Shown here piece by piece: positions 18,753 to 29,386 of a stretch of 64,000 nucleotides of DNA. The stretch comes from Luteibacter sp. UNCMF331Sha3.1 (GTDB lineage Bacteria; Pseudomonadota; Gammaproteobacteria; Xanthomonadales; Rhodanobacteraceae): contig NZ_FOBU01000003.1 of the NCBI RefSeq assembly GCF_900109915.1, positions 1 through 64,000 on the forward strand. Direction: 5' to 3'. The position numbers were made by a program, and so were the translations under genes. Numbering within the stretch: position 1 is the stretch's first letter; every line of letters begins with the position of its first letter. Below the pieces are notes generated by a model, which had not been told where the DNA came from, did no database searches, and saw only the letters and a list, made by a program, of their open reading frames with translations.

Positions 18753-19736
18753 ATGAAAGCACCCGTTCGCGTTGCCGTCACCGGCGCAGCCGGCCAGATC
18801 GGCTATGCCCTCCTGTTCCGTATCGCCGCCGGCGACATGCTTGGCCCGGACCAGCCCGTGATCCTGCACCTGCTCGAGATCACCCCGGCGCTGCCCGCGC
18901 TGCAGGGCGTGGTGATGGAGCTCAACGACTGCGCGTTCCCGACCCTCGCGGGCGTGGTCGCGACGGACGACGTGAACGTCGCCTTCAAGGACGTCGACTA
19001 CGCGCTGCTCGTCGGTGCGCGTCCGCGCGGCCCGGGCATGGAGCGCAAGGACCTGCTCGAAGCCAACGGCGCGATCTTCGGTCCGCAGGGCAAGGCCCTC
19101 AACGACCACGCCAAGCGCGACGTCCGCGTCCTGGTCGTCGGTAACCCGGCCAACACCAACGCGCTCATCGCACAGCAGAACGCGCCGGACCTCGATCCGA
19201 AGTGCTTCACCGCGATGGTCCGCCTCGACCACAACCGCGCGCTGTCGCAGCTGGCCGAGAAGACCGGCTCGCACTCGACCGACATCCGGAAGCTCACGAT
19301 CTGGGGCAACCACAGCTCCACGCAGTACCCGGATCTCCACGAGACCACCGTCAAGGGCAAGGCCGCGCTCGATCAGGTCGACCAGGCCTGGTACGAGAGC
19401 GACTTCATCCCGACCGTGCAGCAGCGCGGCGCCGCCATCATCAAGGCGCGCGGCGCATCGTCGGCCGCGTCGGCCGCGTCGGCCGCCATCGACCACATGC
19501 GCGACTGGACGCTGGGCACCGCGGAAGGCGACTGGGTGTCGATGGCCATCCCGTCCGACGGTTCGTACGGCATCGAGCCGGGCGTGATCTTCGGCTACCC
19601 GGTGACGGTGAAGGACGGCAAGTACGCGATCGTGCAGGGCCTGGCGATCAATGCGTTCTCGCAGGCGCGCATCGACGCGACCAACAAGGAGCTGCGCGAA
19701 GAGCGCGCCGGCGTCGAGCACCTGTTCGCGAAGTAA
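18753..19736 (+). CDS. mdh: Malate dehydrogenase
   Basis: 327 residues. It starts with the Rossmann motif [19 protein letters not shown]. Substrate arginines lie in [15 protein letters not shown], the nicotinamide-site Asn in [10 protein letters not shown], and the catalytic Asp/His pair in RLDHNRA and [12 protein letters not shown]. The length and the [11 protein letters not shown] stretch place it in the cytosolic-like MDH subgroup common in Xanthomonadales and Burkholderiales. It oxidises malate to oxaloacetate with NAD in the citric acid cycle. A strong Shine-Dalgarno (AAAGGAG) precedes the ATG. The repeated TCGGCCGCG triplets at about 19459-19485 encode the Ala/Ser stretch and are normal for the family. 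Confidence 0.97.
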   Translation: MKAPVRVAVTGAAGQIGYALLFRIAAGDMLGPDQPVILHLLEITPALPALQGVVMELNDCAFPTLAGVVATDDVNVAFKDVDYALLVGARPRGPGMERKDLLEANGAIFGPQGKALNDHAKRDVRVLVVGNPANTNALIAQQNAPDLDPKCFTAMVRLDHNRALSQLAEKTGSHSTDIRKLTIWGNHSSTQYPDLHETTVKGKAALDQVDQAWYESDFIPTVQQRGAAIIKARGASSAASAASAAIDHMRDWTLGTAEGDWVSMAIPSDGSYGIEPGVIFGYPVTVKDGKYAIVQGLAINAFSQARIDATNKELREERAGVEHLFAK

Positions 19737-19751
19737 TTCGCGACGCCGCGA

Positions 19752-19797
19752 GGCAAACAAAAAGGCCGCGCCGCAAGGCGCGGCCTTTTTGTTTGCC
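19752..19797. terminator. Bidirectional intrinsic terminator after mdh
   Basis: A perfect stem of 21 base pairs (19752-19772 with 19777-19797) and loop GCAA has GGCCGCGCC as the GC core flanked by A5 and T5 tracts, so it can stop transcripts from either side. Confidence 0.95.
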
Positions 19798-19798
19798 A

Positions 19799-19868
19799 GG
19801 TGGGAGCCAGCCTGCTGGCGATGGGGGCTTGCGGCGAGCACCCATCGCCAGCAGGCTGGCTCCCACCC
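19799..19868. repeat. REPIN-like inverted repeat, CAGC-body subtype
   Basis: GGTGGGAGCCAGCCTGCTGG... and its complement form arms of about 29 bases around a short loop with TGCGG. The arms are almost perfect. It stands directly after the mdh terminator. Confidence 0.88.
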
Positions 19869-19893
19869 GATTCTCATGCGATACGATGCCCTC

Positions 19894-20841
19894 ATGGCCC
19901 ATAGTTCGAAACTCGTCGTCTACGTGGCCCTCGCGGCCAATATCGGCATCGCGGTGGCGAAGTTCATCGCCGCCGCCATCAGCGGCAGTTCGAGCATGCT
20001 TTCGGAGGGCGTGCACTCGCTCGTCGACAGCGTCAACGAAGTGCTGTTGCTCTACGGCCTGCGGCGTTCGCAGCAGCGACCCACCCGGCAGCACCCGCTC
20101 GGCTTCGGGCGCGAGCTGTATTTCTGGAGTTTCATCGTGGCGCTGCTCGTGCTGGCGCTGGGTGCGGGCTTTTCGCTGTACGAGGGCGTCAACCACATCC
20201 TCGCGCCGGAGCCGTTGCGCGATCCCACGGTGAACTACATCGTGCTCGCGGTCGGCGCGCTGTTCGAAGGCTCGTCGTGGTGGCTGTCGCTGAAGAGCGT
20301 CCAGCGCAAGAAGGGCAAGCTCGGCTACTTCGAGGCGTTCCGCAACACGAAGGACCCGACGACGTTCTCCGTACTGTTCGAAGACAGCGCGGCTCTGCTG
20401 GGCCTGGCCATCGCGGGGCTCGGCGTTTACCTGTCGCACGCCCTGGACGATCCGCGCATCGATGGCTGGGCGTCGATCGGCATCGCGGTGGTGCTCGCGA
20501 CGGCGTCCGCGCTGCTGGCGCGGGAGAGCAAGGCGTTGCTGATCGGCGAACCCGCCCAGCCCAACCTGCTGGCGAAGGTCTGCGGCATCGCGGGCCAGGT
20601 CGACGGCGTGGAGGCCGTCAATGGCGTGCTGACCGTACAGGTCGGGCCCGACCACGTGCTGGTCGCCCTGTCGGCGGCGTTCGAAGATCACCTGACGACG
20701 GTCGAGATCGAAGAGCGCGTCCGGATCATCGAGGCGCGCACGAAGGAGGCGAACCTGCCCATCGTCGCGCTGTTCATCAAGCCGCAGACGCCGGAAGGAT
20801 GGCGCCAGCGTTTGCGGGAGCTGGACGAGCCGTCGACGTAA
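19894..20841 (+). CDS. Cation diffusion facilitator (CDF) metal efflux transporter
   Basis: 315 residues from the ATG at 19894 (MAHSSKLVVY); an ATG six codons earlier (19876) is also in frame and neither has a clear ribosome site. Six membrane helices are predicted by eye. Helix II holds SEGVHSLVDSVNE with the metal ligands His41 and Asp45, and helix V holds FEDSAALLGL with the second ligand pair. The C-terminal cytoplasmic ferredoxin-like domain (about 225-310) follows. CDF proteins export Zn2+, Fe2+ or related ions by proton antiport. The HxxxD rather than DxxxD ligand set fits zinc- or iron-type members of this subgroup, but metal identity is not settled from sequence. Confidence 0.9.
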   Translation: MAHSSKLVVYVALAANIGIAVAKFIAAAISGSSSMLSEGVHSLVDSVNEVLLLYGLRRSQQRPTRQHPLGFGRELYFWSFIVALLVLALGAGFSLYEGVNHILAPEPLRDPTVNYIVLAVGALFEGSSWWLSLKSVQRKKGKLGYFEAFRNTKDPTTFSVLFEDSAALLGLAIAGLGVYLSHALDDPRIDGWASIGIAVVLATASALLARESKALLIGEPAQPNLLAKVCGIAGQVDGVEAVNGVLTVQVGPDHVLVALSAAFEDHLTTVEIEERVRIIEARTKEANLPIVALFIKPQTPEGWRQRLRELDEPST

Positions 20842-20848
20842 GCGTTGT

Positions 20849-20876
20849 GGTGGGAGCCAGCAGGCTGGCTCCCATC
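20849..20876. repeat. Shortened REP hairpin between convergent genes
   Basis: GGGAGCCAGC-AG-GCTGGCTCCC (20852-20873), a 10-base perfect stem with a 2-base loop, flanked by GGT and ATCC. The tail parts of the usual pair are lost. It lies between the convergent CDF and gnd genes and may help terminate both. Confidence 0.7.
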
Positions 20877-20889
20877 CTGAAAAGCCGGC

Positions 20890-21894
<1,005 letters not shown>

Positions 21895-22165
21895 GCGTGG
21901 GATCCTCGATGTGTGCAACGTGGGGAATATGCGGATACCCGGTGCGGATGCAAGGTATACATAGGGATGGCTGCCCCGACGGCAGGCGTGGGATGAGGCC
22001 TGCCGGTCGTCGTTACCGGCGGGTTCTACCTGCTTAATAGTGCGTCCTGGGGCCGACGAAGTCGACCTCCCTCGTGCGGCCGCCCCATGTCGCCTGACTT
22101 CCGGCAGGCTGGAGCGGTGCCGCGCGGCGCGCGTATCCTCCGGGGTCGTCCATCGAGTACGCCCC

Positions 22166-24094
22166 ATGACCAAGAACGTCGTCCGCCTGTCGCTCGCCGC
22201 CGTCGCCTTCGCCGGCACGCTCGCTGCCACGGCGGCCACTTACGATCCGCGCGAGACCTTCGCGCCCTTCGTGTATCCGCAGGCGGTCAACGCCTACCGA
22301 TCGGGCAGTGGCATGCCCGGGCCACTGTTCTGGCAGAACCGCGCGGACTACGACCTCGCCGCGACGCTCGATCCGGTGAAGAACACGATGACCGGCAAGG
22401 CGACGATCCACTACACCAACAACAGCCCCGACGCGCTCGACGTGCTGTGGCTGCAGCTCGACGAGAACCGCTTCACGGCCGATGCGCGCGGCAACTTCAC
22501 GAGCGGCAAGGCGGAGAAGCGGCACACGGACGGCTTCCGCATCGCGTCCGTCACGGTCGGGCAGGGCGGCAAGGCGGCCACGTTCGTGGTCGCCGACACG
22601 CGGATGCAGGTGCGCCTGCCCGAACCGGTCGCGGCACGCGGCGGCAAGGTCAGCGTCACGATCGCGTACGCCTACGATCTGCCTGGCGACTTCGGTGGCC
22701 GCACCGGCTTCGCTCCCTCGAAGAACGGCACCATCTACGAGATGGCGCAGTGGTATCCGCGCATGTGTGTCTACGACGACCAGCGCGGATGGGACACGGC
22801 GCCGTACCTCAACAGCGAGTTCTATCTCGAGTACGGCGATTTCGACTACGCCATCACGCTTCCCTCGGACATGATCGTGGCCGGGTCGGGTGAGCTCGTG
22901 AATCCGGACGACGTGCTCACCGCCACGCAGCGCGAGCGCCTCGCGAAGGCGCGCGAGAGCGACGCGACGGTGATGATCCGCACGCCGCAGGAAGTGACCG
23001 ACCCGGCGAGCCGACCGAAGCAGGGCGGTACGCTCACGTGGAAGTTCCGCATGAAGAACACCCGCGACGTCGCCTTCGGCGCATCGAAGGCGTACGTGTG
23101 GGACGCGGCGCGCATCAACCTGCCGGAGGGCCGCAAGGCGCTGGCGATGTCGGTGTATCCGGTGGAAAGCGTCGGCGAGAAGAGCTGGGGCCGTTCGACG
23201 GAATACCTCAAGGCGTCGGTCGAGCACTTCTCGACCAAGTGGTACCCGTATCCGTACCCCGTCGCGATCAACGAGGCGGGTTCCGCCGCGAGCGGCATGG
23301 AGTATCCGGGCATCGTGTTCGATCCGATGAAGGCGCCTGCGAAGGCGCTGCACATGGTCACCGCCCACGAGATCGGCCACACGTGGTTCCCGATGATCGT
23401 GGGCAGCGACGAGCGCCGGAACGCGTGGATGGACGAAGGGTTCAACACCTTCATCGACGTGTACGAAGCGGACGCCTTCAACCATGGCGAGTTCGCGCCG
23501 AAGCGCGACGGCGAATACGCGCCGAAGGGCGGCAACCCGGTGGACGAGATCCTGCCGCTGCTCGCCGATCCCGATGCGCCGCCCCTGCTGATCGGCGCCG
23601 ATATGGTCAAGGAGAAATACCGGCATCCCGCGACCTACTTCAAGGCCGCCCTCGGCCTGGTGCTGTTGCGCGAGGAGATTGTCGGGCCGGAGCGCTTCGA
23701 TCCCGCGTTCCGCAAGTACATCGCCACGTGGGCATTCCGTCACCCGACGCCTTCGGACTTCTTCCGTCTGATGGAAAGCGAAGCGGGCGAGGACCTGTCG
23801 TGGTTCTGGCGCGGCTGGTTCGCCAACAACTGGCAGCTCGACATGGCCGTGACGGCAGTCGACGGCGACACCGTGACGGTGGAGAATCGGGACCGGCTGG
23901 TCATGCCGGCGACGCTGCGCGTGACCTTCGACGACGGGTCGACCCGCGACATCCGGGTACCCGTGGAGACGTGGCAGCAGCACACGAGCTTCGGCGTGAC
24001 CGTGCCCGGCGGGCGCCGGATCGTCCGTGCCCGGATCGATCCCGATCACCGGATCCCGGACCGGGACCGTACGAACGACACCTGGCCCCACTGA
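22166..24094 (+). CDS. Exported M1-family (aminopeptidase N-like) zinc metallopeptidase
   Basis: 642 residues. The signal peptide ends near ATAAT. An N-terminal beta domain (about 40-260) precedes the catalytic thermolysin-like domain with HEIGHTW (His401, Glu402, His405) and the third zinc ligand Glu in WMDEGFNTF 18 residues on. The GAMEN-type exopeptidase motif is represented by SGMEYPG. C-terminal helical sequence includes [11 protein letters not shown]. It should trim N-terminal residues from peptides in the periplasm. Compared with cytosolic PepN (about 870 residues) it is short, in line with exported M1 proteins. The next gene begins 12 bases after the stop. Confidence 0.93.
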   Translation: MTKNVVRLSLAAVAFAGTLAATAATYDPRETFAPFVYPQAVNAYRSGSGMPGPLFWQNRADYDLAATLDPVKNTMTGKATIHYTNNSPDALDVLWLQLDENRFTADARGNFTSGKAEKRHTDGFRIASVTVGQGGKAATFVVADTRMQVRLPEPVAARGGKVSVTIAYAYDLPGDFGGRTGFAPSKNGTIYEMAQWYPRMCVYDDQRGWDTAPYLNSEFYLEYGDFDYAITLPSDMIVAGSGELVNPDDVLTATQRERLAKARESDATVMIRTPQEVTDPASRPKQGGTLTWKFRMKNTRDVAFGASKAYVWDAARINLPEGRKALAMSVYPVESVGEKSWGRSTEYLKASVEHFSTKWYPYPYPVAINEAGSAASGMEYPGIVFDPMKAPAKALHMVTAHEIGHTWFPMIVGSDERRNAWMDEGFNTFIDVYEADAFNHGEFAPKRDGEYAPKGGNPVDEILPLLADPDAPPLLIGADMVKEKYRHPATYFKAALGLVLLREEIVGPERFDPAFRKYIATWAFRHPTPSDFFRLMESEAGEDLSWFWRGWFANNWQLDMAVTAVDGDTVTVENRDRLVMPATLRVTFDDGSTRDIRVPVETWQQHTSFGVTVPGGRRIVRARIDPDHRIPDRDRTNDTWPH

Positions 24095-24106
24095 GGACAC
24101 CGCACC

Positions 24107-24754
24107 ATGTCGCCACGCAGGGAAGCCATATCGAACCTCTTCGCCATCGTCGTCGCGGCGGTGGCGTGGCCGGCGCTCATGCTCCAGTACTGGCTCATGG
24201 TGTGGTCCGGGCCCCTGGGCGAGGTGACGCTCCGGTTCTTCAGCTTCTTCACCATCCTTTCCAACGTGATGGTGGGGCTGGTCGCCGCCGCCGCGGCGAC
24301 CGGCGGTAATCTCGCGCCGCTGCGCTGGCTGCGCGGCCCGCGCATTCGGGGGCTCGCGGCGCTGTGCATCGGCGTGACGTGTTTCATCTATGCGACGATC
24401 CTCGCGTCGCAGTGGCATCCGCTCGGCCCGCAGCTGATCGCCGACCGGGCGCTGCACTACGTGGTGCCGGTCCTCTACCTCGTCTGGTGGGTGTCGCTGC
24501 TGCCGCACGGCGCGCTGGCGTGGCGCGATGCCTTGCGCTGGCTGGCTTTTCCGCTCGCGTTCATCGTCTGGACCTTCGCGCGCGGTGCCATCGTCGGCGA
24601 ATACCCGTACCCGTTTCTGGACGTGGGGCGCCTCGGCTATCCCGCGGTGCTGGTGAATTCGTGCATGGTGGCGGGGCTGTTCGTCGTCTTCGGCACGATG
24701 CTGGTCGCGGCGGACCGCGCACTCGGGCCGCGCGGGTCTACAATGGGCGAATGA
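24107..24754 (+). CDS. Pr6Pr family integral membrane protein
   Basis: 215 residues with six hydrophobic segments (about 10-35, 42-66, 80-102, 118-135, 145-165, 178-203). Family features are visible: FFSFFTILSNVMV in helix 2, a mid-protein HYVVPVLYLVWW, and PYPFLDVGRLGYPAVLVN near the end. The Pr6Pr family has no established function. The gene overlaps the next one by ATGA (24751-24754), so the two products are probably made in a fixed ratio. Confidence 0.85.
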   Translation: MSPRREAISNLFAIVVAAVAWPALMLQYWLMVWSGPLGEVTLRFFSFFTILSNVMVGLVAAAAATGGNLAPLRWLRGPRIRGLAALCIGVTCFIYATILASQWHPLGPQLIADRALHYVVPVLYLVWWVSLLPHGALAWRDALRWLAFPLAFIVWTFARGAIVGEYPYPFLDVGRLGYPAVLVNSCMVAGLFVVFGTMLVAADRALGPRGSTMGE

Positions 24755-26583
24755 TCTTTCGCTGGTTCGAATCCCTGATCGACATCTTTCGCGAGGCGCC
24801 GGACCGCGCGCCGCCGAAGGGCGTCGTACGTTTCTACGCCTACTACCTCCGGCAGGTGTGGAAGATCTTCGCCGTGGCCCTGATCGTGGGTCTCGCGGTC
24901 GCGTTGATCGAGGTCGCGCTGTTCGACTTCCTGGGACGCGTCGTCGACATGGCGCAGAAGACGCCCGCGGCCGAATTCTTCCAGGTGCACTGGCGCACGC
25001 TGCTCTGGATGGCGTTCGTGGTCGTGGTGCTGCGGCCGCTGTCGATCGGCCTGCACGACCTGCTGGTCAACCAGACGCTGAGCCCGGGCATGACCACGAT
25101 GGTGCGCTGGCAGCATCATCGCTACGTGCTCAAACAGAGCCTGTCGTTCTTCCAGAACGATTTCGCCGGCCGCATCGCCAACCGCATCATGCAGACCGCA
25201 CCCGCGCTCCGCCAGTCCGCGGTGCAGGTGGTCGACGCGATGTGGTACGTGTCCGTCTACGCGGGGACGTCGATCTACCTGTTCGCCAGGGCCGACCTGC
25301 GCCTCGCGCTGCCGCTCGTGCTGTGGATCGTCGGCTATGTCGGCATGCTGGTGTTCTTCGTGCCGCGCGTGAAGGCGCGTTCGTGGAAGTCGTCGGAGGC
25401 GCGCTCGAAGCTCATGGGCCGCATCGTGGACGGCTACAGCAACGTGATGACGCTGAAGCTCTTCGCGCATACGCATCGCGAAGAGGCCTATGCGAAGGAA
25501 GCGATGCAGGACCAGACCGACAAGGCGCGCGCGTCGAGCCGCATGATCACGGGCATGGACGTCTCGATCACGTCCCTCAACGGCCTGCTGATCGCGGGCA
25601 CCAGCGCGCTCGCCCTCTGGCTCTGGGCGCACGGCAACGTATCCACCGGACAGGTCGCGCTCGCCGTCGGCCTCGTCATCCGCATCAACAACATGTCCGG
25701 CTGGATCATGTGGGTGGTCAACGGCATCTTCGAAGACGTCGGCACCGTGCAGGATGGCATCACCACGCTCTCGCAGGAGCGTACCGTGGTCGACCGCGAC
25801 GATGCGCTGCCGCTGCGCGTCACGCGCGGCGAAGTGCGCTTCGAGAACATCCACTTCCACTACGGAAAGGCGGGTGGCGTCATCGGCGGGCTCGACCTCC
25901 TGGTGCGGCCAGGCGAAAAGATCGGACTGGTCGGCCCGTCGGGTGCGGGCAAGTCGACGCTGGTCAACGTGATGCTGCGTCTGTACGACCTCGAAGAAGG
26001 TCGCATCGCCATCGATGGACAGGACATCGCGAAGGTCACGCAGGAATCGCTGCGCTCCAGCATCGGCGTGGTGACCCAGGACACGTCGTTGCTGCACCGG
26101 TCCATTCGCGACAATCTCCTCTACGGGCGACCGGATGCGACGGAGGCCGAGATGCTCGCCGCGACGCGGCAGGCGCGCGCCGACGAATTCATTCCCGGAC
26201 TCTCGGACGGCGAGGGCCGCACGGGTCTCGACGCGCACGCCGGCGAACGCGGCGTCAAGCTGTCCGGCGGCCAGCGGCAGCGCATCGCCATCGCGCGCGT
26301 CCTGCTGAAGGACGCGCCGATCCTTGTCCTCGACGAGGCGACCTCGGCGCTCGATTCGGAGGTCGAGGCCGCGATCCAGGAAAGCCTGGAGGTCCTGATG
26401 CGCGGCAAGACCGTGATCGCCATCGCGCACCGCCTGTCGACCATCGCGAAGATGGACCGGCTGGTGGTGATGGAGCATGGCGCGATCGTCGAAACCGGTA
26501 CCCATTCGGAACTGATCGCCCACGGCGGGCTCTACGCGAGGCTCTGGGCCCATCAGACGGGTGGGTTTGTAGGCGTCGAGTAG
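24751..26583 (+). CDS. ABC exporter (membrane and ATPase domains fused)
   Basis: 610 residues. Membrane domain about 1-340 has six helices with ABC-exporter features (FFQNDFAGRIANRIMQ in an intracellular loop). The nucleotide-binding domain about 360-600 has Walker A GPSGAGKST, Q loop VTQD, signature LSGGQ, Walker B ILVLDEATSALD and H-loop IAHRLS. It would act as a homodimer or heterodimer exporting a lipid, peptide or drug. The start overlaps the stop of the Pr6Pr gene. No partner half-transporter is adjacent, so a homodimer is likely. The substrate is unknown. Confidence 0.93.
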   Translation: MIFRWFESLIDIFREAPDRAPPKGVVRFYAYYLRQVWKIFAVALIVGLAVALIEVALFDFLGRVVDMAQKTPAAEFFQVHWRTLLWMAFVVVVLRPLSIGLHDLLVNQTLSPGMTTMVRWQHHRYVLKQSLSFFQNDFAGRIANRIMQTAPALRQSAVQVVDAMWYVSVYAGTSIYLFARADLRLALPLVLWIVGYVGMLVFFVPRVKARSWKSSEARSKLMGRIVDGYSNVMTLKLFAHTHREEAYAKEAMQDQTDKARASSRMITGMDVSITSLNGLLIAGTSALALWLWAHGNVSTGQVALAVGLVIRINNMSGWIMWVVNGIFEDVGTVQDGITTLSQERTVVDRDDALPLRVTRGEVRFENIHFHYGKAGGVIGGLDLLVRPGEKIGLVGPSGAGKSTLVNVMLRLYDLEEGRIAIDGQDIAKVTQESLRSSIGVVTQDTSLLHRSIRDNLLYGRPDATEAEMLAATRQARADEFIPGLSDGEGRTGLDAHAGERGVKLSGGQRQRIAIARVLLKDAPILVLDEATSALDSEVEAAIQESLEVLMRGKTVIAIAHRLSTIAKMDRLVVMEHGAIVETGTHSELIAHGGLYARLWAHQTGGFVGVE

Positions 26584-26698
26584 CGTCGCGCCGGGCGACG
26601 GCCAGTGATGAACGCCGCGAGAGGCTGCCTTGCAAACGCCGCGCTTGTGCGCGGCGCGGTTCCGGCGACAATGGCGGCCTGACTTTCCCGAGGTTCGC

Positions 26699-27598
26699 AT
26701 GACGTCCGCCGCAGAAACACCGCTCGATCCCGTCGCCGCTCCCGCCGCGCGCGACTGGCGGACCACACTGGAGTTGATCGCCCTTGGCGCCATCTGGGGC
26801 GGGTCGTTCCTCTTCATGCGCGTGGCGGCGAAGGATTTCGGCCCGTTCCCGATGGTGGCCACGCGCCTCGCGTTCGGATCGGTGATCCTGCTTCCGCTGT
26901 TATGGCGGGCCCGGTCGACCCTGCGCATCGGTCATCTGTGGAAGATGCTGGGCCTCGGCGCGCTCAGCGCGGCGATCCCGTTCACGCTGTTCGCCTGGGG
27001 TGCCGAGCGCGCGCCCGCCGGCATCGGCGCCATCGCCAATAGCATGACGGTGCTGTTCGCCGCGCTCGTGGCGTTCGCCGCGTTCGGCGAGAAGATCGGT
27101 GCGCGCAAGGCGATCGCGCTGGTGGCGGGCTTCATCGGCGTGGTCATCCTCGCCAGCGGCCGCACCGCGGGCGAGAACGTGGCGCCGGCGGCGCTGGCCG
27201 GCGCGGCCGCATCGTTCTGCTACGGGCTGGCGGGCAACCTGATCAAACGCTTCCTGTCGGACATCGCACCCACCGCCGTGGCCGCCGGGTGCCTCCTGGG
27301 TGCCACCCTCCTCACGGCGCCGCTGGCCGTTCTCACGTGGCCCGACGCGCCCATCCCCGGAAAGTCGTGGGTCGCCGTGATCGCGCTGGGCGTGCTCTCT
27401 ACCGGCCTCGCGTATGCCTTCTACTTCCGCCTGATCCAGCGCATCGGTGCGCCGCGCGCGGCGACGGCCACCTATCTCGTGCCGCTGTTCGGCGTGGCCT
27501 GGGCGTGGATGTTCCTCGGCGAGGCGCTGACGCCGACCATGGCCGTGGCGGGCGTGATCATCCTCGGCAGCGTGATTTTCAGCCAGAAGCGGGCCTGA
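26699..27598 (+). CDS. EamA/DMT-family transporter
   Basis: 299 residues with ten hydrophobic helices in two EamA repeats (about 25-155 and 165-295). Repeat signatures include ALGAIWGGSFLFMRVAAKDFG at the start, AIANSMTVLFAALVAFAAFGEKIGARKAIAL, and PLFGVAWAWMFLGEALTPTMAVAGVIIL at the end. The family exports amino acids and other small metabolites. The ATG at 26699 begins a short polar leader before helix 1; an in-frame ATG at 26630 lies in a palindromic spacer and is unlikely. A hairpin (about 26640-26659, GCCGCGC / GCGCGGC) separates it from the ABC gene. Confidence 0.9.
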   Translation: MTSAAETPLDPVAAPAARDWRTTLELIALGAIWGGSFLFMRVAAKDFGPFPMVATRLAFGSVILLPLLWRARSTLRIGHLWKMLGLGALSAAIPFTLFAWGAERAPAGIGAIANSMTVLFAALVAFAAFGEKIGARKAIALVAGFIGVVILASGRTAGENVAPAALAGAAASFCYGLAGNLIKRFLSDIAPTAVAAGCLLGATLLTAPLAVLTWPDAPIPGKSWVAVIALGVLSTGLAYAFYFRLIQRIGAPRAATATYLVPLFGVAWAWMFLGEALTPTMAVAGVIILGSVIFSQKRA

Positions 27599-27665
27599 CG
27601 GCCCTTCCAGACGGGGGCGCCGCGCTGGCATAGTCCTGAGCTTCCATCTGCCGCCGGGACTTTCC

Positions 27666-29297
27666 ATGCCGCGTCTTCGCCACCTTCTCGCCTTCGGCGT
27701 CACTTCGTTCGTGGTCGCGCTCGGGGCGCAGGCCCAGGACGCGGCACCCGCCAGCGCCTCCTCGACCCGCGCGTCCGCACGACCCGCGGCACTCGCCGAC
27801 TTCGACGCGTACGTCGACGCGACGCGCAAGCAGTTCGATGTGCCCGGTATCGCGGTGGCCATCGTGAAGGATGGCGGTACGGTGCTGGAGATGGGTTCCG
27901 GCGTGCGCAAGCTCGGCGAGGCCGCGAAGGTCGACGCGCACACGCAGTTCGCCATCGCATCGAACACCAAGGCGTTCACTGCCGCGTCGCTCGCGATCCT
28001 CGCCGACGAGAAGAAGCTCGACATGAACGATCGGGTGATCGATCGGCTGCCGTGGTTCCAGATGTCCGATCCCTACGTGACCCGCGAGATGCGCGTACGC
28101 GACCTGCTCGCGCACCGCAGCGGCCTGAGTCTCGGCGCTGGCGACCTGCTGTACTGGCCGGCCACCTCGTACACCACCAAGGAAGTGGTCGAGCGCCTGC
28201 GTTACGTGCCGCTGACGAGCAGCTTCCGCGCCGAGTACGCGTACGACAACATCCTGTTCGCCGTGGCCGGACTCGTAGTGGAGCAGGTGTCCGGCAAGCC
28301 GTGGGCGGACTTCGTGCGCGAGCGCATCTTCCAGCCGCTGGGCATGACGGAATCGCAGACCAGTGCGCCGACGAGCATTGGTACGGGCGACGACATCGCG
28401 ACCGGGCACGCGAAGTTCGACTTCAAGGACCTGAAGCCGGTCGGACCGATGTCGTGGAGCAACAATCCGTCGGCAGGCGGCATCTACTCGAGCGTGCACG
28501 ACCTCTCGAAGTGGATGAACATGCAGCTCGCCGGCGGCGCCTACACCGATGCGAGCGGCAAGTCGCAACGCCTCTTCAGCGAAAAGCGCCAGGCGGAGAT
28601 GTGGTCGCTGATCACCCCGATCCGCATTCCCGAGCCGAGCGTGCCCGAACTCGCGTCGGCGAAGCCTAACTTCTCTGGCTACGGCGAAGGCTGGTTCGTG
28701 TCCGACTACCGCGGCCACAAGCTCGTCTGGCACACGGGTGGGTGGCCCGGCATGGTGTCGCGGCTGACGCTCGTCCCCGACCTCAAGCTCGGCGTGGTCG
28801 TGCTGACCAATCAGGAATCCGGGGCCGCCTTCCAGGCGGTGACGATGCGTGCCCTCGACGCGTACATGGATGCGCCGAAGAAGGACTGGAACGCCGCCTA
28901 CGCCGCCAGCGTGAAGAAGATGGAGGGCAACGCGGACGACAGCATGAAGAAGCACGAGGCCGCCCGCGCGAAGGGCGCCAAGCCCTCGTTGCCGCTCGAC
29001 GGCTATGTCGGCACGTATCGCGATCCGTGGTACGGCGACGTCAGGGTCGCGAAGCAGGGCGGCAGGCTCGTCATGACGTTCAGGAAGACGGCGCAGCTCA
29101 CCGGCACGCTCGAGCCCTGGCAGCACGACACCTTCATCGCGCACTGGACCGACCGCTCGCTCAATGGGGATGCGTTCGTCAACTTCGCGCTCGACCCGGA
29201 CGGCAAGGTACGCGAAGTCCGGATGGAGCCGGTGTCGCCGCTGACGGACTTCAGCTTCGATTTCCAGGATCTGCGTCTGACGCCCGTAGAAAAGTAA
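27666..29297 (+). CDS. Exported serine hydrolase, class C beta-lactamase/penicillin-binding fold
   Basis: 543 residues. The signal peptide ends near AQAQ. Catalytic motifs of the beta-lactamase-like family are SNTK (Ser99, Lys102), YDN (Tyr193-Asn195) and HTGG in LVWHTGGWPG. A C-terminal DUF3471-type domain (about 430-543) is present, which is common in esterase/peptidase members rather than true AmpC. Substrate unknown; peptides, D-amino-acid peptides or esters are all possible. It acts in the periplasm. It is followed at once by a long inverted repeat that separates it from the convergent channel gene. Confidence 0.9.
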   Translation: MPRLRHLLAFGVTSFVVALGAQAQDAAPASASSTRASARPAALADFDAYVDATRKQFDVPGIAVAIVKDGGTVLEMGSGVRKLGEAAKVDAHTQFAIASNTKAFTAASLAILADEKKLDMNDRVIDRLPWFQMSDPYVTREMRVRDLLAHRSGLSLGAGDLLYWPATSYTTKEVVERLRYVPLTSSFRAEYAYDNILFAVAGLVVEQVSGKPWADFVRERIFQPLGMTESQTSAPTSIGTGDDIATGHAKFDFKDLKPVGPMSWSNNPSAGGIYSSVHDLSKWMNMQLAGGAYTDASGKSQRLFSEKRQAEMWSLITPIRIPEPSVPELASAKPNFSGYGEGWFVSDYRGHKLVWHTGGWPGMVSRLTLVPDLKLGVVVLTNQESGAAFQAVTMRALDAYMDAPKKDWNAAYAASVKKMEGNADDSMKKHEAARAKGAKPSLPLDGYVGTYRDPWYGDVRVAKQGGRLVMTFRKTAQLTGTLEPWQHDTFIAHWTDRSLNGDAFVNFALDPDGKVREVRMEPVSPLTDFSFDFQDLRLTPVEK

Positions 29298-29306
29298 GGT
29301 AGCGCG

Positions 29307-29377
29307 GGTGGGAGCCAGCCTGCTGGCGAATGGGTGCTCGAGGCACGCACCCATTCGCCAGCAGGCTGGCTCCCACC
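29307..29377. repeat. REPIN-like inverted repeat, CAGC-body subtype
   Basis: Arms of about 31 bases starting GGTGGGAGCCAGCCTGCTGG, facing each other around GCTCGAGGCACGC. It sits between the ends of two convergent genes and may double as a terminator. Confidence 0.88.
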
Positions 29378-29386
29378 GCTCAGTCG

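Noticed and set aside
19459-19485. Triplet repeats in mdh as a mutation hotspot
   Set aside because: The encoded Ala/Ser stretch is normal for this malate dehydrogenase family.
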